Of a stretch of 64,000 nt of DNA, positions 46,741-58,823 are shown piece after piece. The notes beneath the pieces are model-generated. The model made no database searches, was not told the DNA's origin, and saw nothing but the letters and a program-made list of their open reading frames with translations. Source of the stretch: Parasponia andersonii (Eukaryota > Streptophyta > Magnoliopsida > Rosales > Cannabaceae); NCBI GenBank assembly GCA_002914805.1, contig JXTB01000124.1, positions 774,402-838,401 on the forward strand. The letters run 5' to 3'. The position numbers and the translations under genes were made by a program. Position 1 is the stretch's first letter; the number at the start of each line of letters is the position of its first letter.

Positions 46741-47519
46741 TTACATAGGGTATACTTGTAAACTTGATCATTACGACTTAAAAAGTTCATTAACAACTAA
46801 CTCAAAAAAGGGTGTGAATGATATCCATTAACAACTACTCAAAAAAAAAAAGAAAAAAAAAAGGTCTGGTCACTTTATAGATAGCCCTCTATTTTCATAT
46901 CATTTTCCCCTCGTACGCCGGCGGTAATCTTCTAAATATGGATATATACAATTTCTTGTTTAGATACATAAAATATATTTTTCTATCACAAAATCAAGCT
47001 TCTAAAAGAAGACATTTTTCCCTCTCCAACCTTTTTTTTAAATAAATAATTATTTATCATTAGTATGTTAACTGATTAATATTTAAAATCTCAAAAACAA
47101 ATCTTCATATGCGATTAATCCTTAAAATCTCAAAAAATATTGATAATTGATTAATCAAAAAAATTTCAAAAATAGTTTATTCATTCATTTAAAAACGAAA
47201 AAAAAAAGTACTAAAGTATATACGGGGTGAGTCTTTTGTGAAGAAGAGACAATGTTGAAGAAAAGAAAAGAGATTGGAGTTTTATAAAAATACTAGTTGA
47301 AAGTAATTAATGCATGAGCAATTTTATTATGGACCGAATTCGTAATTAATGAACATTTAAAAGGGATGGGAAAGACTTATTCAAAAACAAAAAGAATGGG
47401 AAGGAAAATATTGAAAATTTAAATTTTATAGGGGTCTCATTAGGAGAGGATAGGAAAGAAATGAAGGTGGCATTTGTCACATTTTCTAAAATTAAATCAA
47501 TCAAATACAAATGCACCAT

Positions 47520-49305
47520 AATTTCCCAAAAATAAAATAAATACCTTTAAGTTTGAATGTTTTATAATTTAAACTCTGAAAATTAAACTCTGCAAAATAA
47601 TATTCTAAGATTAAGAATTTCTGAAAATTCACTACAAGAAAATGGGTCGTTGTTGTAGGTCGATTGGTATAGACCCCCTATAACGATGACATATTTTGTC
47701 GCTACTATAAATGACTTATAGTGACGACAAAATGTTGTTGTTATAAACATATTTTAAAAAATATATATATAAATTAATACCTATAACAACGACAAATATC
47801 ATTGCTATAGATATCACAAATTTTAAAAAAATTACAATTAGTTTAATTAATTCTTAAATCATTATTTTTAAAAGATAAACAATAAAGTTATACACACAAG
47901 AATTAAAATCAAACCAAAAAAAAAAAACAATCAAAGTCAAAAATAAAACAAATACTCTTAAACAAACATATTTTGTACTCTAAAATCAAACAATTAACAA
48001 ATTTTATAAACCAAAATATATATTTCATAAAAAGTATATTATCTAAAATCAATAAATGCTCCACAAAATTATAACACAAAATTCATATATTCATATAAAT
48101 ATCTAAAACATTAATTAATCTATATATATATATATAAAATCAATTAAACTACATTAGAATTTAGGGAAACTTACCTCTCTAATGAAGAAAAAACTTGAAA
48201 TCTAACACAACACAAACCTGAGTAACAATTAATCAAAGAAACAAAAAATTAGTATTTATAACAAAATATTTACATAAATACATAAAAGAAAAAAAAAACT
48301 AGATATGCATATGAATATATATTAGTGAGAAATGAAAGGGAGTAAGAGAGAATGAAAATCGGAGAGAAAGGATGAGAGGGAGTGGGGTTTGGAAAGGGTG
48401 AGTGAATGAATAAGAGGATAGAAGAAGGAGAAAAATATTTGAATTTTTATTATACAGTATCTATATGTCGTCGCTATAGATAGTGAAGTTGCCGTTATAG
48501 TCCGAATGACATCATTTTATTCAAATTTTGAAATTGAGTGCAACAAATATTATCGTTCAAAATTTCATTTAAAATCTATACCAACGACAAAATATCATAG
48601 CTATAGGTAAAATTAAATAATTAATTATTTTTTTAAATTTAGAGCGGTAAATATTACTGCTTAAAATTTTATTTAAACATAAAACGGTGACAAATGTCAT
48701 CGCTATAGGTTAAATATATCAATTAATTATTATTTTTTATTTTTATTTTTTTACATTTTAAAAAAATTAAAATTTATTAAATAAAATTTAATATTGTGGC
48801 TATAGGTTAAATATATTAATTTTTTATTTTTTTTTTTACTATTTTTACCTTTAAAAAAATTAAAATTTATTAAGTAAACCCTATAATGACAACATTTGTC
48901 GTCGCTATAGAGTGTATAAATAATTTTTGACGTGAGATATGGTGCTAATTCTGTCCGTCAAAACTATAGTAATGACATGTTTATGTCATCGTTATAGATG
49001 TCATCGCTATAGGTGTATTTTCTTGTAGTGATTAAACCCTAAACTTACTTTTTGAACAATTTTAGTAGTAAAAAAATAATTATATTTTTTATTAAAGTTG
49101 GAATCTTGATTAATCTTTATTATTCTCTTTAATTTTGAAGATGTTATTACATTTTATTAATCAAAATTCAAAACGTCAACTCAAATTATTAATTTTCAAA
49201 AATTCTTAATCTTATAGTATTATTTTGCAGAATCTAAATTTCAGTGTTTAAATTACATAACACTAAAACCTTAGGTAATTTTTTTTAATTTTCCTAATAA
49301 AATAA
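47520..49305. mobile_element. Inverted-repeat element hosting a nested CACTA element
   Basis: About 47520-47629 and 49190-49305 are inverted copies of each other, with matching blocks such as CTGCAAAATAATA, AAGATTAAGAATTT and ATAATTTAAAC. The CACTA element sits at the inner edge of the left arm. Limits of the outer element are approximate and no target duplication was read. Confidence 0.6.
47630..49030. mobile_element. CACTA (En/Spm-type) non-autonomous element, 1.4 kb
   Basis: Begins CACTACAAGAAAATG and ends ATTTTCTTGTAGTG, flanked by ATT on both sides (47627-47629, 49031-49033). The subterminal regions carry many GACGACAAATGTCATCGCTATAG-like words in both orientations, as expected for transposase-binding repeats. 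The interior is AT-rich and non-coding. Confidence 0.93.
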
Positions 49306-49778
49306 AATCCGTGCCATCTTTTATTCTCCACTCATGGATGCTTGTCATGGCCATTTGTCAATAGCTTGCCCGGCTCTTAAGACAATTCTAGAAACCCTTG
49401 AACTTGCTAGAGAATGTGCAATGTTGGGCACGGCAGCCCATAGATTAATAGGATATAAGATAATCATATTACTGCATTTTTAGAAGGAAAGGAAAATGAT
49501 ATGGAGTATGAACGTTTTAAAACTAATAGTAGAAATACAACTTGGCCAATATAATTACTTTTCCATACGACCTGAAAAAAAAAATTATCGTTTTATACAA
49601 TCTAAGGCTCAATAAATTTATTAAATGCAAAATCATATTAATTAAACAAATCCAAAAGCTAGACTAGTGGGCTAAAATACATCCATTATGCCCTTTACCT
49701 TTTTTTTTTTCATTTTTTAAATTTATTTTTTAAAATCATTTTTTATGTTGAACCTAATTACTCTTTTTTCATATTTTT

Positions 49779-50349
49779 TAGGAAAATTTCATGATTTCCT
49801 ATGATTTACTTATTACAGGACATTCTGCAAAATAGAACTACAATGGTTTCTAGCGTACCTTCTTAGTTTCCTGTGATTTATTTAGCTACGTGGCATTTTG
49901 CTAAAGGAAACCACAATGATTCTAAGAAACTTTTATGGTTTCCTGTGATTTACTTAGCATGTTGGCATTTTGCAAAAAGGAAACTATAATAGTTTCTAAA
50001 AAACCTTCGTAATTTCCTATGATTTATTTAGTTACATGGCTTTCTGCAAAAAGAAAATCACAATGATTTCTAAGTAATGTTTGTAGTTTCCTTATGATTT
50101 ACTTATGTACGAAACATTCTGCTAATAAAAAACTAAACTAGTCTCCAGGAAATCTTTGTGGTTTTCTGTAAAAAAGAAAAAAAGAATGTTTACTTACTAA
50201 AATGCCACTAAGAAATGTTCGTAGTTTCCTTGTGATTTACTTATGTGCGAAACATTTTGCTAATAAGAAACTAAATTGGTCTCTAGGAAATCTTTATGGT
50301 TTTCTGTAAAAAAAGAAAAAAAGACGGTTTACTTACTAAAATGCCACTG
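49779..50349 (+). repeat. Minisatellite, ~73-bp units with a 138-bp higher-order duplication
   Basis: TTTCCT-TGATTTA marks units starting near 49795, 49867, 49939, 50014, 50087 and 50225. Each contains GGCATTTTGC-like and GATTTCTAAG-like words. The last part is a tandem pair of 138-bp units (about 50073-50210 and 50211-50349), both ending ACTTACTAAAATGCCAC. Confidence 0.85.
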
Positions 50350-50469
50350 TATTTTCTAGCTCCCAGAGTATTTAGAAAAATTCTCTAAAAAGGTTGTACA
50401 AAATTTTTATTATTTTTTAAAAGTCATAAATTTGATAATATTTTTTGAAAAATAGGTATAAGTGTCCAA

Positions 50470-50870
50470 AATCCTTTTCAAAAAAGAACTCAAAAAATAC
50501 AGTGGGCTCAGTTTTTTTAGATTCCATATAATATTTTTTTAGAAAAATACTAATTTTTAAAAAATATTTTGAAAATGCTATTTTTTTAAATAGTAACTAA
50601 TAACCATTAATCTGTTTTCGAGTATTAGTAACTAGTATCCAAAAGTATTTATAACTGATAACTAATTTTCAGATACTAGTAACTATTAACCATTTTAAAA
50701 GTGATATTTTTCTAAATTTTTTTTTAAAAATAGTATTTTTCTGAAAGAGAAGGTACAAAAATTGGAAAAGGTCTGACCTGCTAAATTTTTGTAATTCTTT
50801 TTTGCTTTTGTTACCGTATTGTTGTAATTCTTTATTGTTTTTGTAGGCAGAAGTGTTAGAAATCCAATTA
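50470..50870 (+). repeat. Dispersed repeat, copy 2
   Basis: Partner of 45140-45500 in the same orientation, with the same block order. This copy ends with GCAGAAGTGTTAGAAATCCAA. Confidence 0.55.
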
Positions 50871-50879
50871 CTTTTGGAA

Positions 50880-53344
50880 TAAACTTCAAGAGAATTTGTG
50901 AAGTCTCCCTGTAATATTAGACAAACGTAAGAAAAGTTACATCAATGGTGGCCATCGAAGCCGAGTACACCTCTAGAAAGCGCACTTGGCAACAATTCGA
51001 AACATATCAAAACTCTAGAGACGTCACATTTTATCGTTCAGCAATATTTGATATGCTGTCACATAAATATTTAATATGCCGAAAATACGAACTACATGTG
51101 TTATTTTTCCCTACTCTACGTGTACTATTCTTCTATACAGCGTATTGAAGAAATGCATGGTCTTTGAATACCTCTCACATTGGGACTCTGAGAGAAAGAG
51201 CCCTTTATATCTTTTATCATTATTGGTTGTAATTAATTTTATACAACGGATAGACAAAGCTCTTGCTTCTAATTGTTTATGGGAAAGAAATATGGCCGAA
51301 AGGGAAAAGTACTTCTCAAACTTAGATTAGATTACTTGAAAATCATGCAAAGCTCATAATTCCATGTTTCATGTTTTTTGTCTTGATAAATACTCAATTT
51401 ATGTTGTTGTTAACGCGTGGACGTTAACCATTAATTAACAATATATTAGTACTTACATAATATTAACGCAAAATAATCATAAGGGTAGGTTCCAAAAGCT
51501 CATATCAACTCACTATATGCAGCCTCGTTGTCTAGCTATAATCATTTCAATTAACCATTTAACCAGTAAAGTAGCCGTCGTTTTCTACGAAACGCAAACT
51601 ATAAAAATAAAGTTGGTTCTAGTGGGATTAATATCCACAAACATACTCCCACTGAGCTTCTTATTTTCTTATTTTGGTTCTGACGAAGTGGATTATCTCA
51701 GATGGTGAAAATATTTACTATTTAAGATCTCGATTTTAGATTTGAATCATAATAGAAATAAACGCGAAAATTTTTTATTCTTAAAAAAATAAATAAAAAA
51801 TAAATAATATTATATATATTTAATTTATAATAAATAAACATCATTAATTAAACTTTATTTTATAATTAGAAAAAAATATATATCCACAGACAATGAAAAG
51901 AAGTACTAATAAATAAGTTTTGGTTTTCCGGGAAACACACAAAAACTTTCTAAGACCAAAATTCTTAATTGGCAAACATGCTGAAAACATAAAATAATTA
52001 GATAATGATAACATTGAGTTCGGTGAATATCCCATCCAATTAATTAATTATATGCATACCAAATAATTCGATAGATAAAAAGGTATTATAAATTCAAACG
52101 CGTTTTTGAATGTATGTCATGTAATAAATGGTCCACGTACGTCCAAGGTCCTTATTTGGCTTTACATCAATCACCATCAAGGTTTCGTTTGAGGCAAAGA
52201 AAAATCTGTTGTGCTGGTTAGACATAGAAGCGTTTGTGGTCACAATTTATTAGAGTAATTAATAATCATAATATATTTTTATGTGAATTTATTAACTTCC
52301 TTAGAAGTAAGTATCAAATATTAATCGAGGTACCTCTTACAGGATGCAGATCCTATTACGATTCAGATATTATGCTAGAAAATTCTAGAAAATAGGCCCA
52401 CCACTGCCTTTTCTTTCTTTTTTTTTTTTTGGGGTTTGCAAATGAATTTTGTACATGTCGGCAAGTTCAAAAACCTAGCATTTTCAACTATTAGTTACAT
52501 GTGTTGAGTAAGGAAAAACTTAATTAAATATGGAAACTTTGTTTTTCTGTTTTTTCTTTTCATAATAAATAACTTTCAGGGAAACAATCATATGTGGAAA
52601 ACTCTCTCTCGTCTTAAGAAGGAACGTAGAAATTTTGTAATGCTTTCACTGCATGCACATATACTTATTGCATGGATTGATGATTAGTTTGTCTTTACCC
52701 TATAGCAACTATATATTTGTCCAATGGACAATTAACTGATCTGATCCATAACTCATATAATATTTTTTCCTTCAAGAAAAAAGAAAGGAGGTAAACTATA
52801 CATTAATTTTATATTAACATCAAGGTATTACAATTTTCGTATAAAATCAAGATATTCCAGATTATCCTTATGTATATATATTATAATTATTTACTTGTGT
52901 CATAAGGTTGCTCCGAAAAAAAAAAACTCGTTATTATCATTTCAATTTAATTCACAATATATAATATAAGAAAAAATATATATGATTGATAACTTCTGCA
53001 AGCAGTATTAAGTATACTTTCAATAAACTAAGCAATTATTTAATATTATGGGCTTACTATGTAATTCAGTAAATATAGAAATCATAGAAATTGTTGGAAT
53101 TATACTCTATAAAAAACAATTATAAAACTGTTATTTGTTTTTTTTTTTTTTTTTTTTTTTTACTTTTCATTTTTCATGCCAATAACCATGCAAATACTTT
53201 CAAGCAAAATGTAACATCTTTTAACTCTTTCGTTTTTTTTCCCTTCAAAAACTCTTCCGTTTTCAAAATCAAATCTGGTCTAATAAATATTTTGTATATA
53301 TATATAAATATAAGACAGCTCAACACTAAAAATACACGCAAATT
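50880..53344. other. Intergenic spacer, no gene seen
   Basis: AT-rich DNA without a convincing frame. The only structured item is a weak tRNA-like stretch at about 51690-51750 (ATCTCAGATGG, then AGATTTGAATC about 45 bases later) that could be a SINE head. Confidence 0.5.
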
Positions 53345-53431
53345 TTCTCAGCAACTAGTTACGTTGGCATGAATGCACTGACTGGGATATAGATCCCGTC
53401 ACCCCAGGTAACGGGTCATACTCCTATTCGT

Positions 53432-53632
53432 CCACGTGTCCCAGTCGGTTACTGGGCTCCACGCATTCAAACAACCACACTGTCCGTACGACCCGAAACA
53501 GTAACGACTAACAGATCTTCGCTGATCTAAGCAAGAAAGTAGGCTGTTTAATGACACGTGTACACTAACCCCGTTTCCATCCACCTTCAGTCTATACTCG
53601 GTCAAACCCACGCTCCATTCCCTGCCACGTAC
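53432..53632 (+). promoter_or_regulatory. ABRE/G-box cluster upstream of the U-box gene
   Basis: Two CACGTG boxes in ABRE-like context: CCACGTGTCC at 53432-53441 and GACACGTGTAC at 53553-53563. A third ACGT core, GCCACGTAC, lies at 53624-53632. The stretch 53390-53700 is GC-richer than the surrounding spacer. bZIP factors of the ABA pathway bind such pairs. Confidence 0.65.
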
Positions 53633-53793
53633 ACCGCTTGGTGGGTCCCACTGAGGCCCCACCCCCAAGGTGATATTATCTTCGTCCCCCCTCGAGACCC
53701 CGTAACTACTTAGGATTCAGTTACGAGTCTCTCTACATTTTTATTTCAATTTTTTTCCCAAGAGAGTTTTTCTTTCTTACTTCTTCTCCTTCA

Positions 53794-55860
53794 ATGATAC
53801 AAAGATTTCACAGGGACGATCGCCGGAGCCTGAGTTTTCCGGCGGTTCATCCATGCGAAGCCATTTCTCCGGCGACTCTTCTAACCTCTCTCGTCTCCCT
53901 TGCCCGGACAATCTCCGATTTCCAATCCAAACTCTTCGTCACGCAGCGAAGGAACGCCAGAGAAGCCATTCGCCAAGTGGGAGTTCTCCTAATCTTCTTC
54001 GAAGAGGTTCTGGACCGAGAATCAGTCCTCTCTAACTCAACACTTCTCTGCTTCTCGGAACTTCACCTGGCCTTCCAGAAGATTCGATTCTTATTGGAAG
54101 ACTGTTTTCTGGAAGGCTCTCGGCTATGGATTCTGACCAAGTGCAAGTTCGTCGCGACTCAGTTTCTGGTTCTGGTCAGGGCCTTGGCGACGGCTCTCGA
54201 TGTTCTTCGGCTCGAATCGATCGACGTGGGAGGCGACGTGAAGGAGTTGGTTGATTTGGTGGCGAAACAAGCGAGAAGAGTGAAGTTCGAAGTCGATGAA
54301 GACGACGAACGAGCTGCGGAGCAAGTGTTTGTGATAATGTCTCAGTTCGAGAGAGGTATCGAGCCCGATACGAGGTCGATTAAGCGGGTTTTGGACTATC
54401 TTGAGATCAGAAGCTGGGGTGATTGTAACAAGGAGATTAGATTCTTGGAAGAGGAAATCGGATTCGAGTGCTCGGATTGCGGCGGCGGCGAGAGAGAAGT
54501 TCCTTTCTTGAGCGGTTTGATTGGGCTGATGAGCTACAGCAGGGGAGTGATTTTCGAAGAATTCGATCACCGAACCGCCGCCGTGCAAGAAGATTCAAGG
54601 TGCAATTTAGAGCCGCGTTGCTGGTTATTGAATCCCGATGACTTTCGGTGCCCGATTTCGCTAGAGCTGATGACGGACCCTGTGACCGTCTCAACTGGCC
54701 AGACTTATGATCGATCTTCCATTCAAAAATGGCTCAAGGCGGGAAATTTGATCTGTCCCAAAACAGGGGAGAAGCTGACCAACACCGAATTGGTCCCTAA
54801 TTCCGCCCTTGGAAGACTCATACAACAGTTTTGCGCCGATAACGGCATTTCGCTAGCGAAATCGGGAAGAAAGAGCCGTGACATAAAGGGGACGAGTGTT
54901 CCCGGTAATCGGGTGGCGGCCGAAGCCATGAAGTTCCTTTCGAGGTTTCTAGTCCGGAGGCTGGTTTTCGGCAATGGAAGGCAGAAAAACAAGGCTGTGT
55001 GTGAGATTCGCATGCTCGCGAAATCGAACGTCTTTAACAGGTCTTGTTTGATCGACGCCGGTGCAATTCCTCCGCTTTTGAATCTTCTGTCGTCTTCGAC
55101 CGATGGTTCGACACAAGAGAACGCCATTGCGGCATTGCTGAAGCTCTCAAAGCACCCTAATGGAAGGATACTGATTGTTGAGTATGGGGGTTTTGCCCAA
55201 ATTCTCACTGTTCTTAAGCATGGACTGAGCTTGGAAGCAAAGCAAATAGCTGCGGCGATAGTGTTTTACCTTTCTTCGGTCAAGGAGTACCGAAAACAAA
55301 TCGGCGAAACACCGGAGACGATCCCGGCTCTGGTTGAGCTTATCAAGGAAGGCACAGCTTGTGGGAAGAAGAACGCCGTGGTCGCCATTTTCGGGCTTAT
55401 CTACTTCCCGAAAAACCAAAAAAGGGTGCTCGAATCCGGCACTGTTCCATTGCTAATTGACATTTTAACTCACTCAGACAAAACTGAGCTTGTAACCGAT
55501 ACACTAGCAGTTCTAGCTCATTTAGCTGATAACGTAGACGGAGCGAATTCGATTCTCCAGACCTCTCCTCTGCCCCTAATCAAGAACATTCTTCAGTATT
55601 CAGCGTTGCGAACCGCGAAAGAGTACTGCGTTTCGATCTTGCTTTCGCTGTGCAACAATGGAGGAGCTCAGGTTGTTTCGGGCTTAGCTAAAGACCCTTT
55701 ACTTATGGAGCTACTCTACTTGATTATAACAGATGGAACCCCTCTTGCGGGCAAGAAAGCGCGCTCACTCATCAAAATTCTGCATAGATTTCGCGAAACG
55801 AGCTCTTCTGGATTGATGGGTTCGGCTGTTTCACATGAACAATCTGTTGGAGCATGGTGA
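53794..55860 (+). CDS. U-box/ARM-repeat E3 ubiquitin ligase, PUB18/PUB19-like, 688 aa
   Basis: Single-exon gene. The N-terminal UND-type helical region (about 1-270, opening MIQRFHRDDRRSLSFPAVHP) is followed by a U-box at about 281-356 with the core DDFRCPISLELMTDPV, TGQTYDRSSIQKWL and CPKTGE, then armadillo-type repeats from about 385 to 665 and a short tail ending VGAW. Length and layout match Arabidopsis PUB18 and PUB19 (697 and 686 aa), also intronless. The U-box binds an E2 and the ARM repeats bind the substrate. That clade acts as negative regulators of ABA and drought responses, which fits the CACGTG boxes upstream. The start is the first ATG of the frame and agrees with the family N-terminus. 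No defect is seen. Confidence 0.95.
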   Translation: MIQRFHRDDRRSLSFPAVHPCEAISPATLLTSLVSLARTISDFQSKLFVTQRRNAREAIRQVGVLLIFFEEVLDRESVLSNSTLLCFSELHLAFQKIRFLLEDCFLEGSRLWILTKCKFVATQFLVLVRALATALDVLRLESIDVGGDVKELVDLVAKQARRVKFEVDEDDERAAEQVFVIMSQFERGIEPDTRSIKRVLDYLEIRSWGDCNKEIRFLEEEIGFECSDCGGGEREVPFLSGLIGLMSYSRGVIFEEFDHRTAAVQEDSRCNLEPRCWLLNPDDFRCPISLELMTDPVTVSTGQTYDRSSIQKWLKAGNLICPKTGEKLTNTELVPNSALGRLIQQFCADNGISLAKSGRKSRDIKGTSVPGNRVAAEAMKFLSRFLVRRLVFGNGRQKNKAVCEIRMLAKSNVFNRSCLIDAGAIPPLLNLLSSSTDGSTQENAIAALLKLSKHPNGRILIVEYGGFAQILTVLKHGLSLEAKQIAAAIVFYLSSVKEYRKQIGETPETIPALVELIKEGTACGKKNAVVAIFGLIYFPKNQKRVLESGTVPLLIDILTHSDKTELVTDTLAVLAHLADNVDGANSILQTSPLPLIKNILQYSALRTAKEYCVSILLSLCNNGGAQVVSGLAKDPLLMELLYLIITDGTPLAGKKARSLIKILHRFRETSSSGLMGSAVSHEQSVGAW

Positions 55861-58379
55861 GGTTTGCTAAAATTTTTACTTGTACATATACACTCGTTTG
55901 TTATCTGGGTGCGAATTCTTGTTTTTTTTTTCCTTTTTTGGAACTTTTCCAAGGCCTTTTTAAAAAAAAAAAAAAAAAATTTCTAGGTCCTTTTTAGGAT
56001 ATTGAATGTTGTGACATTAGCTCAGGTTTTTTCAAGAGCTAATGGACCGTCATAAATCATTGTACCAGTGTATACTTGATTTTGATTCTTTTTGTAATGA
56101 TAAATAAGATGGCTTTAAGATTCAAATAAGGGATCAATTTGTGCTTCTGAACCATTGTCATGGAACGGTAAGACTTGATTTAATCACTATTCACTCCAAA
56201 GGTGGACTTTGTCGTACCACAAAGGATATGTCCTTTTCAGTTCATTTATAAGCGACATGTCGTTTAGGTTCACTTGAAAAAAAAAAAAAAAAGAGAGGGA
56301 AAGAAAGATGAGACTATGCATGGCAAGCCCCCTAATTTCACGTATCAACGACATATTGTTTTATTTCACGTGTAAACGACACCTCATTTTTTCACTAACG
56401 TCTCAGGCGGCAAATCATTTATTATATGTTTCACTGTCCTTCTTTCAGAGGCCGCATGTCTTTGCACCTGGCCCATTTGCCCCAGAAGCCAGAATCATGT
56501 CAAACTCAAAAGGAACATGAACGTGGATCAACGATGTTCTCGATTTCCCTGCTAAAAACGACACATCATTTTGAAGAAGAGTGAGTGTCGTTTTAATGTA
56601 ATGCCATTCTTCCACGTAAATATATAAATAAGACTAGTGACGAAGAAAAAAACTACGAATTAAAAACTACTAATTGGTTAGAAATGTAAAACTGAAATCA
56701 TTACACACTAATAGAGATTTGGGAGGACTCGTATGAAAATTTGTAATAAGATCTAAATTTTTAGGGATGCGTGGTACTAATTAATATCACGATATTGTGC
56801 CTTGCCTTGTAATATTAGTTAATGTGAATAAATTAATTAGATATCCTATTCAAATTCAAATAAAAAAATAATTACCAAATATCACTTATTAAATCTGTTT
56901 AGTTTGTGTCTTTATTTATTTATTTAATTTAGGAAACCATAACCATCCTTACTGAAAGCTGGCCAACATTAGAAAGCATTCTGAATTTTCTATTGGAAAC
57001 TATTTTAAATTGTAAAATACCTGATGAATATAGCATGAATATCGCCAAACCCTCAGAGTCTCCTTTATTTTGCATTCACTATACTAATTGTTGACCAAAC
57101 TCCATTCTAAAAAGTTGATGACATAATGTTAGACACATTCCACCCTCAACAAGAACAACTAATGTTTTTCACTGTACAGTAGATTTGTAATAACTAAATT
57201 GGATATAAAAAAGATCAACAAAAATTCCAACGGAGAGCACCTGAGGAAATCCTCTTAAAAGTATCCTACACACTACAGCTGCTACTAACTTTTTAGCTGA
57301 ATAGATTGATAAAAAAAAAAGTCAAAAAAAAAAAGAAAGGGGGGAAAAAAACATCATTCTCATCATTTTGGTGAGTGATGATTTCTTTGACTTTCTTTCT
57401 ACCCAGGCTGTAAGACAGAATCTAGTTTTATCACAAGATGGTTCTTTCTAATTGTTAGGAAAATCATTTTATGATAATGGGTTCACTTATTTGGAAATTT
57501 TCAAACAGAAGTGTTCGTGAAAGAATAAATACATATATGAGATGCAGTTTTGGCAAAATGGGACATGAATCATTGTCCTGAAATGGTTTACGTAGTTTGG
57601 CAAAAATAAACATTAATTATAGGGAAATAATGAATCTTCCATTGTTCTTTTCAAAGAAAGATAACACCGCATATCAATAGAATTAAGGTAAATCGCTTAA
57701 AGAGCTCACATATCTCTTGAGTGGTGTAATTCATTAGCCATCAATGATTCCAAGTTCCGAGTATTATTCTTTTATTCAAGATCAAATTTTGAGAAATCCG
57801 AACAGCCAGAATACAAAGCTTGAAACTAATCCAAATTTAAACTTGTGTGCAACAAATTTTGTATGTGCCAGAACAAAAAAAAATGTTATTATCATGTTCG
57901 TAATGGCATTATCCAGAAAAAGTAGTATTTGACTGAAGAATTTCAAGAAGGATCTATGAAGAGGCCAAAATAAACGGAGTAGAAGCATACTGGCTTTTGT
58001 ATTATCATTGGCCTTACCTATTTTAGAACTAAGAACAATATAGTATAAAAATTCTTACTGAAGTTTACCGGAAAAGGTGACAGCTCTTGATGATATTCAT
58101 TAATTTTTCTCTTTTTTTCTTTTTTTTTCTCTGTGTGCGTGATAGGGAGGAGGATTAAACTATACACCTCACCTCAATATTGGAGGTGATTGTGACAGAG
58201 GCTAGCCTGGAACCACAAATTCATTAATTTTGGATCATACTTTTAGAAGCCAATAAATTCTTATAAATAACAAGGCAAAGAAAGAAACCCAGATAAACCT
58301 AAATTGTGGAACTTTAGCAAAGTAATATGTAAACCAAAGCTGAAGTTCCATACTCATACCATACTAGGATCTTCACTTT
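55861..58379. other. Spacer between the U-box and RING-H2 genes
   Basis: Includes the U-box 3' UTR (possible signal AATAAG near 56103). At 56250-56600 several AACGACA words in both orientations occur, among them the palindrome CGACATGTCG at 56253-56262. No protein-like frame is seen. The remainder is AT-rich. Confidence 0.5.
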
Positions 58380-58823
58380 CTATGCCATTTCAATTCCATT
58401 ATCATGTGAAACACCACTTACTTCACCTGAACCGACACCACTCTTGGGAACTTTTGCACTTGTACGACATATTGGACAAATGGATGCCTTCAATAACCAT
58501 GAATCTATGCACTGAGAATGGAAGCTGTGCCCGCAACTTGGTAATAATCTGCACTTATCTCCAGTCTTGAAATTCTCCAAGCAAACTGCACAGTCCAAAG
58601 GGCTAGTCCCTTTATTATCTCCACCCATATAATCAAAGCAAGGAATCATTTTCAAGTCCTCACTTGACATATTTTTGGTAACAGTAATGTTACTTCCTTG
58701 AGCTGTACCAAGGCCTTGATTCCCTCTCCTAAAAGCTCTCCCAACTATACAAACATGTATCACCACCAAAACAGCAATACCCACAAATAGTAGTATCGCA
58801 GAGATCACAATCTCCATTACCAT
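58380..58823 (-). CDS. ATL-type RING-H2 E3 ubiquitin ligase, 147 aa
   Basis: Intronless minus-strand gene. Residues 4-28 form one membrane segment, and a short basic stretch (RAFRRG) follows. A GLD-like region lies at 52-65 (MSSEDLKMIPCFDY), and the RING-H2 finger at 78-119 has C78, C81, C97, H99, H102, C105, C116 and C119. The spacing C-x2-C-x15-C-x1-H-x2-H-x2-C-x10-C-x2-C is the ATL pattern, with Pro before the last Cys and Trp109 in the E2-contact position. ATL proteins are membrane-bound E3 ligases, often early-response genes in defence or development. The GLD motif lacks its usual Gly-Leu-Asp core, so it is a diverged ATL member. The substrate is unknown. The short size is normal for the small ATLs. 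Confidence 0.9.
   Translation of the reverse strand: MVMEIVISAILLFVGIAVLVVIHVCIVGRAFRRGNQGLGTAQGSNITVTKNMSSEDLKMIPCFDYMGGDNKGTSPLDCAVCLENFKTGDKCRLLPSCGHSFHSQCIDSWLLKASICPICRTSAKVPKSGVGSGEVSGVSHDNGIEMA

Noticed and set aside
49779-50349. CRISPR-like array
   Set aside because: The units are degenerate tandem repeats without constant repeats and variable spacers, in a plant nuclear genome.
53399-53668. 89-codon minus-strand frame upstream of the U-box gene
   Set aside because: It overlaps the ABRE-containing promoter region, has no domain, and is best explained by the local GC rise.
54124-55208. Open frames of 150-160 codons on the minus strand inside the U-box gene
   Set aside because: They are antisense shadows of a long GC-richer coding sequence and show no recognisable domain.
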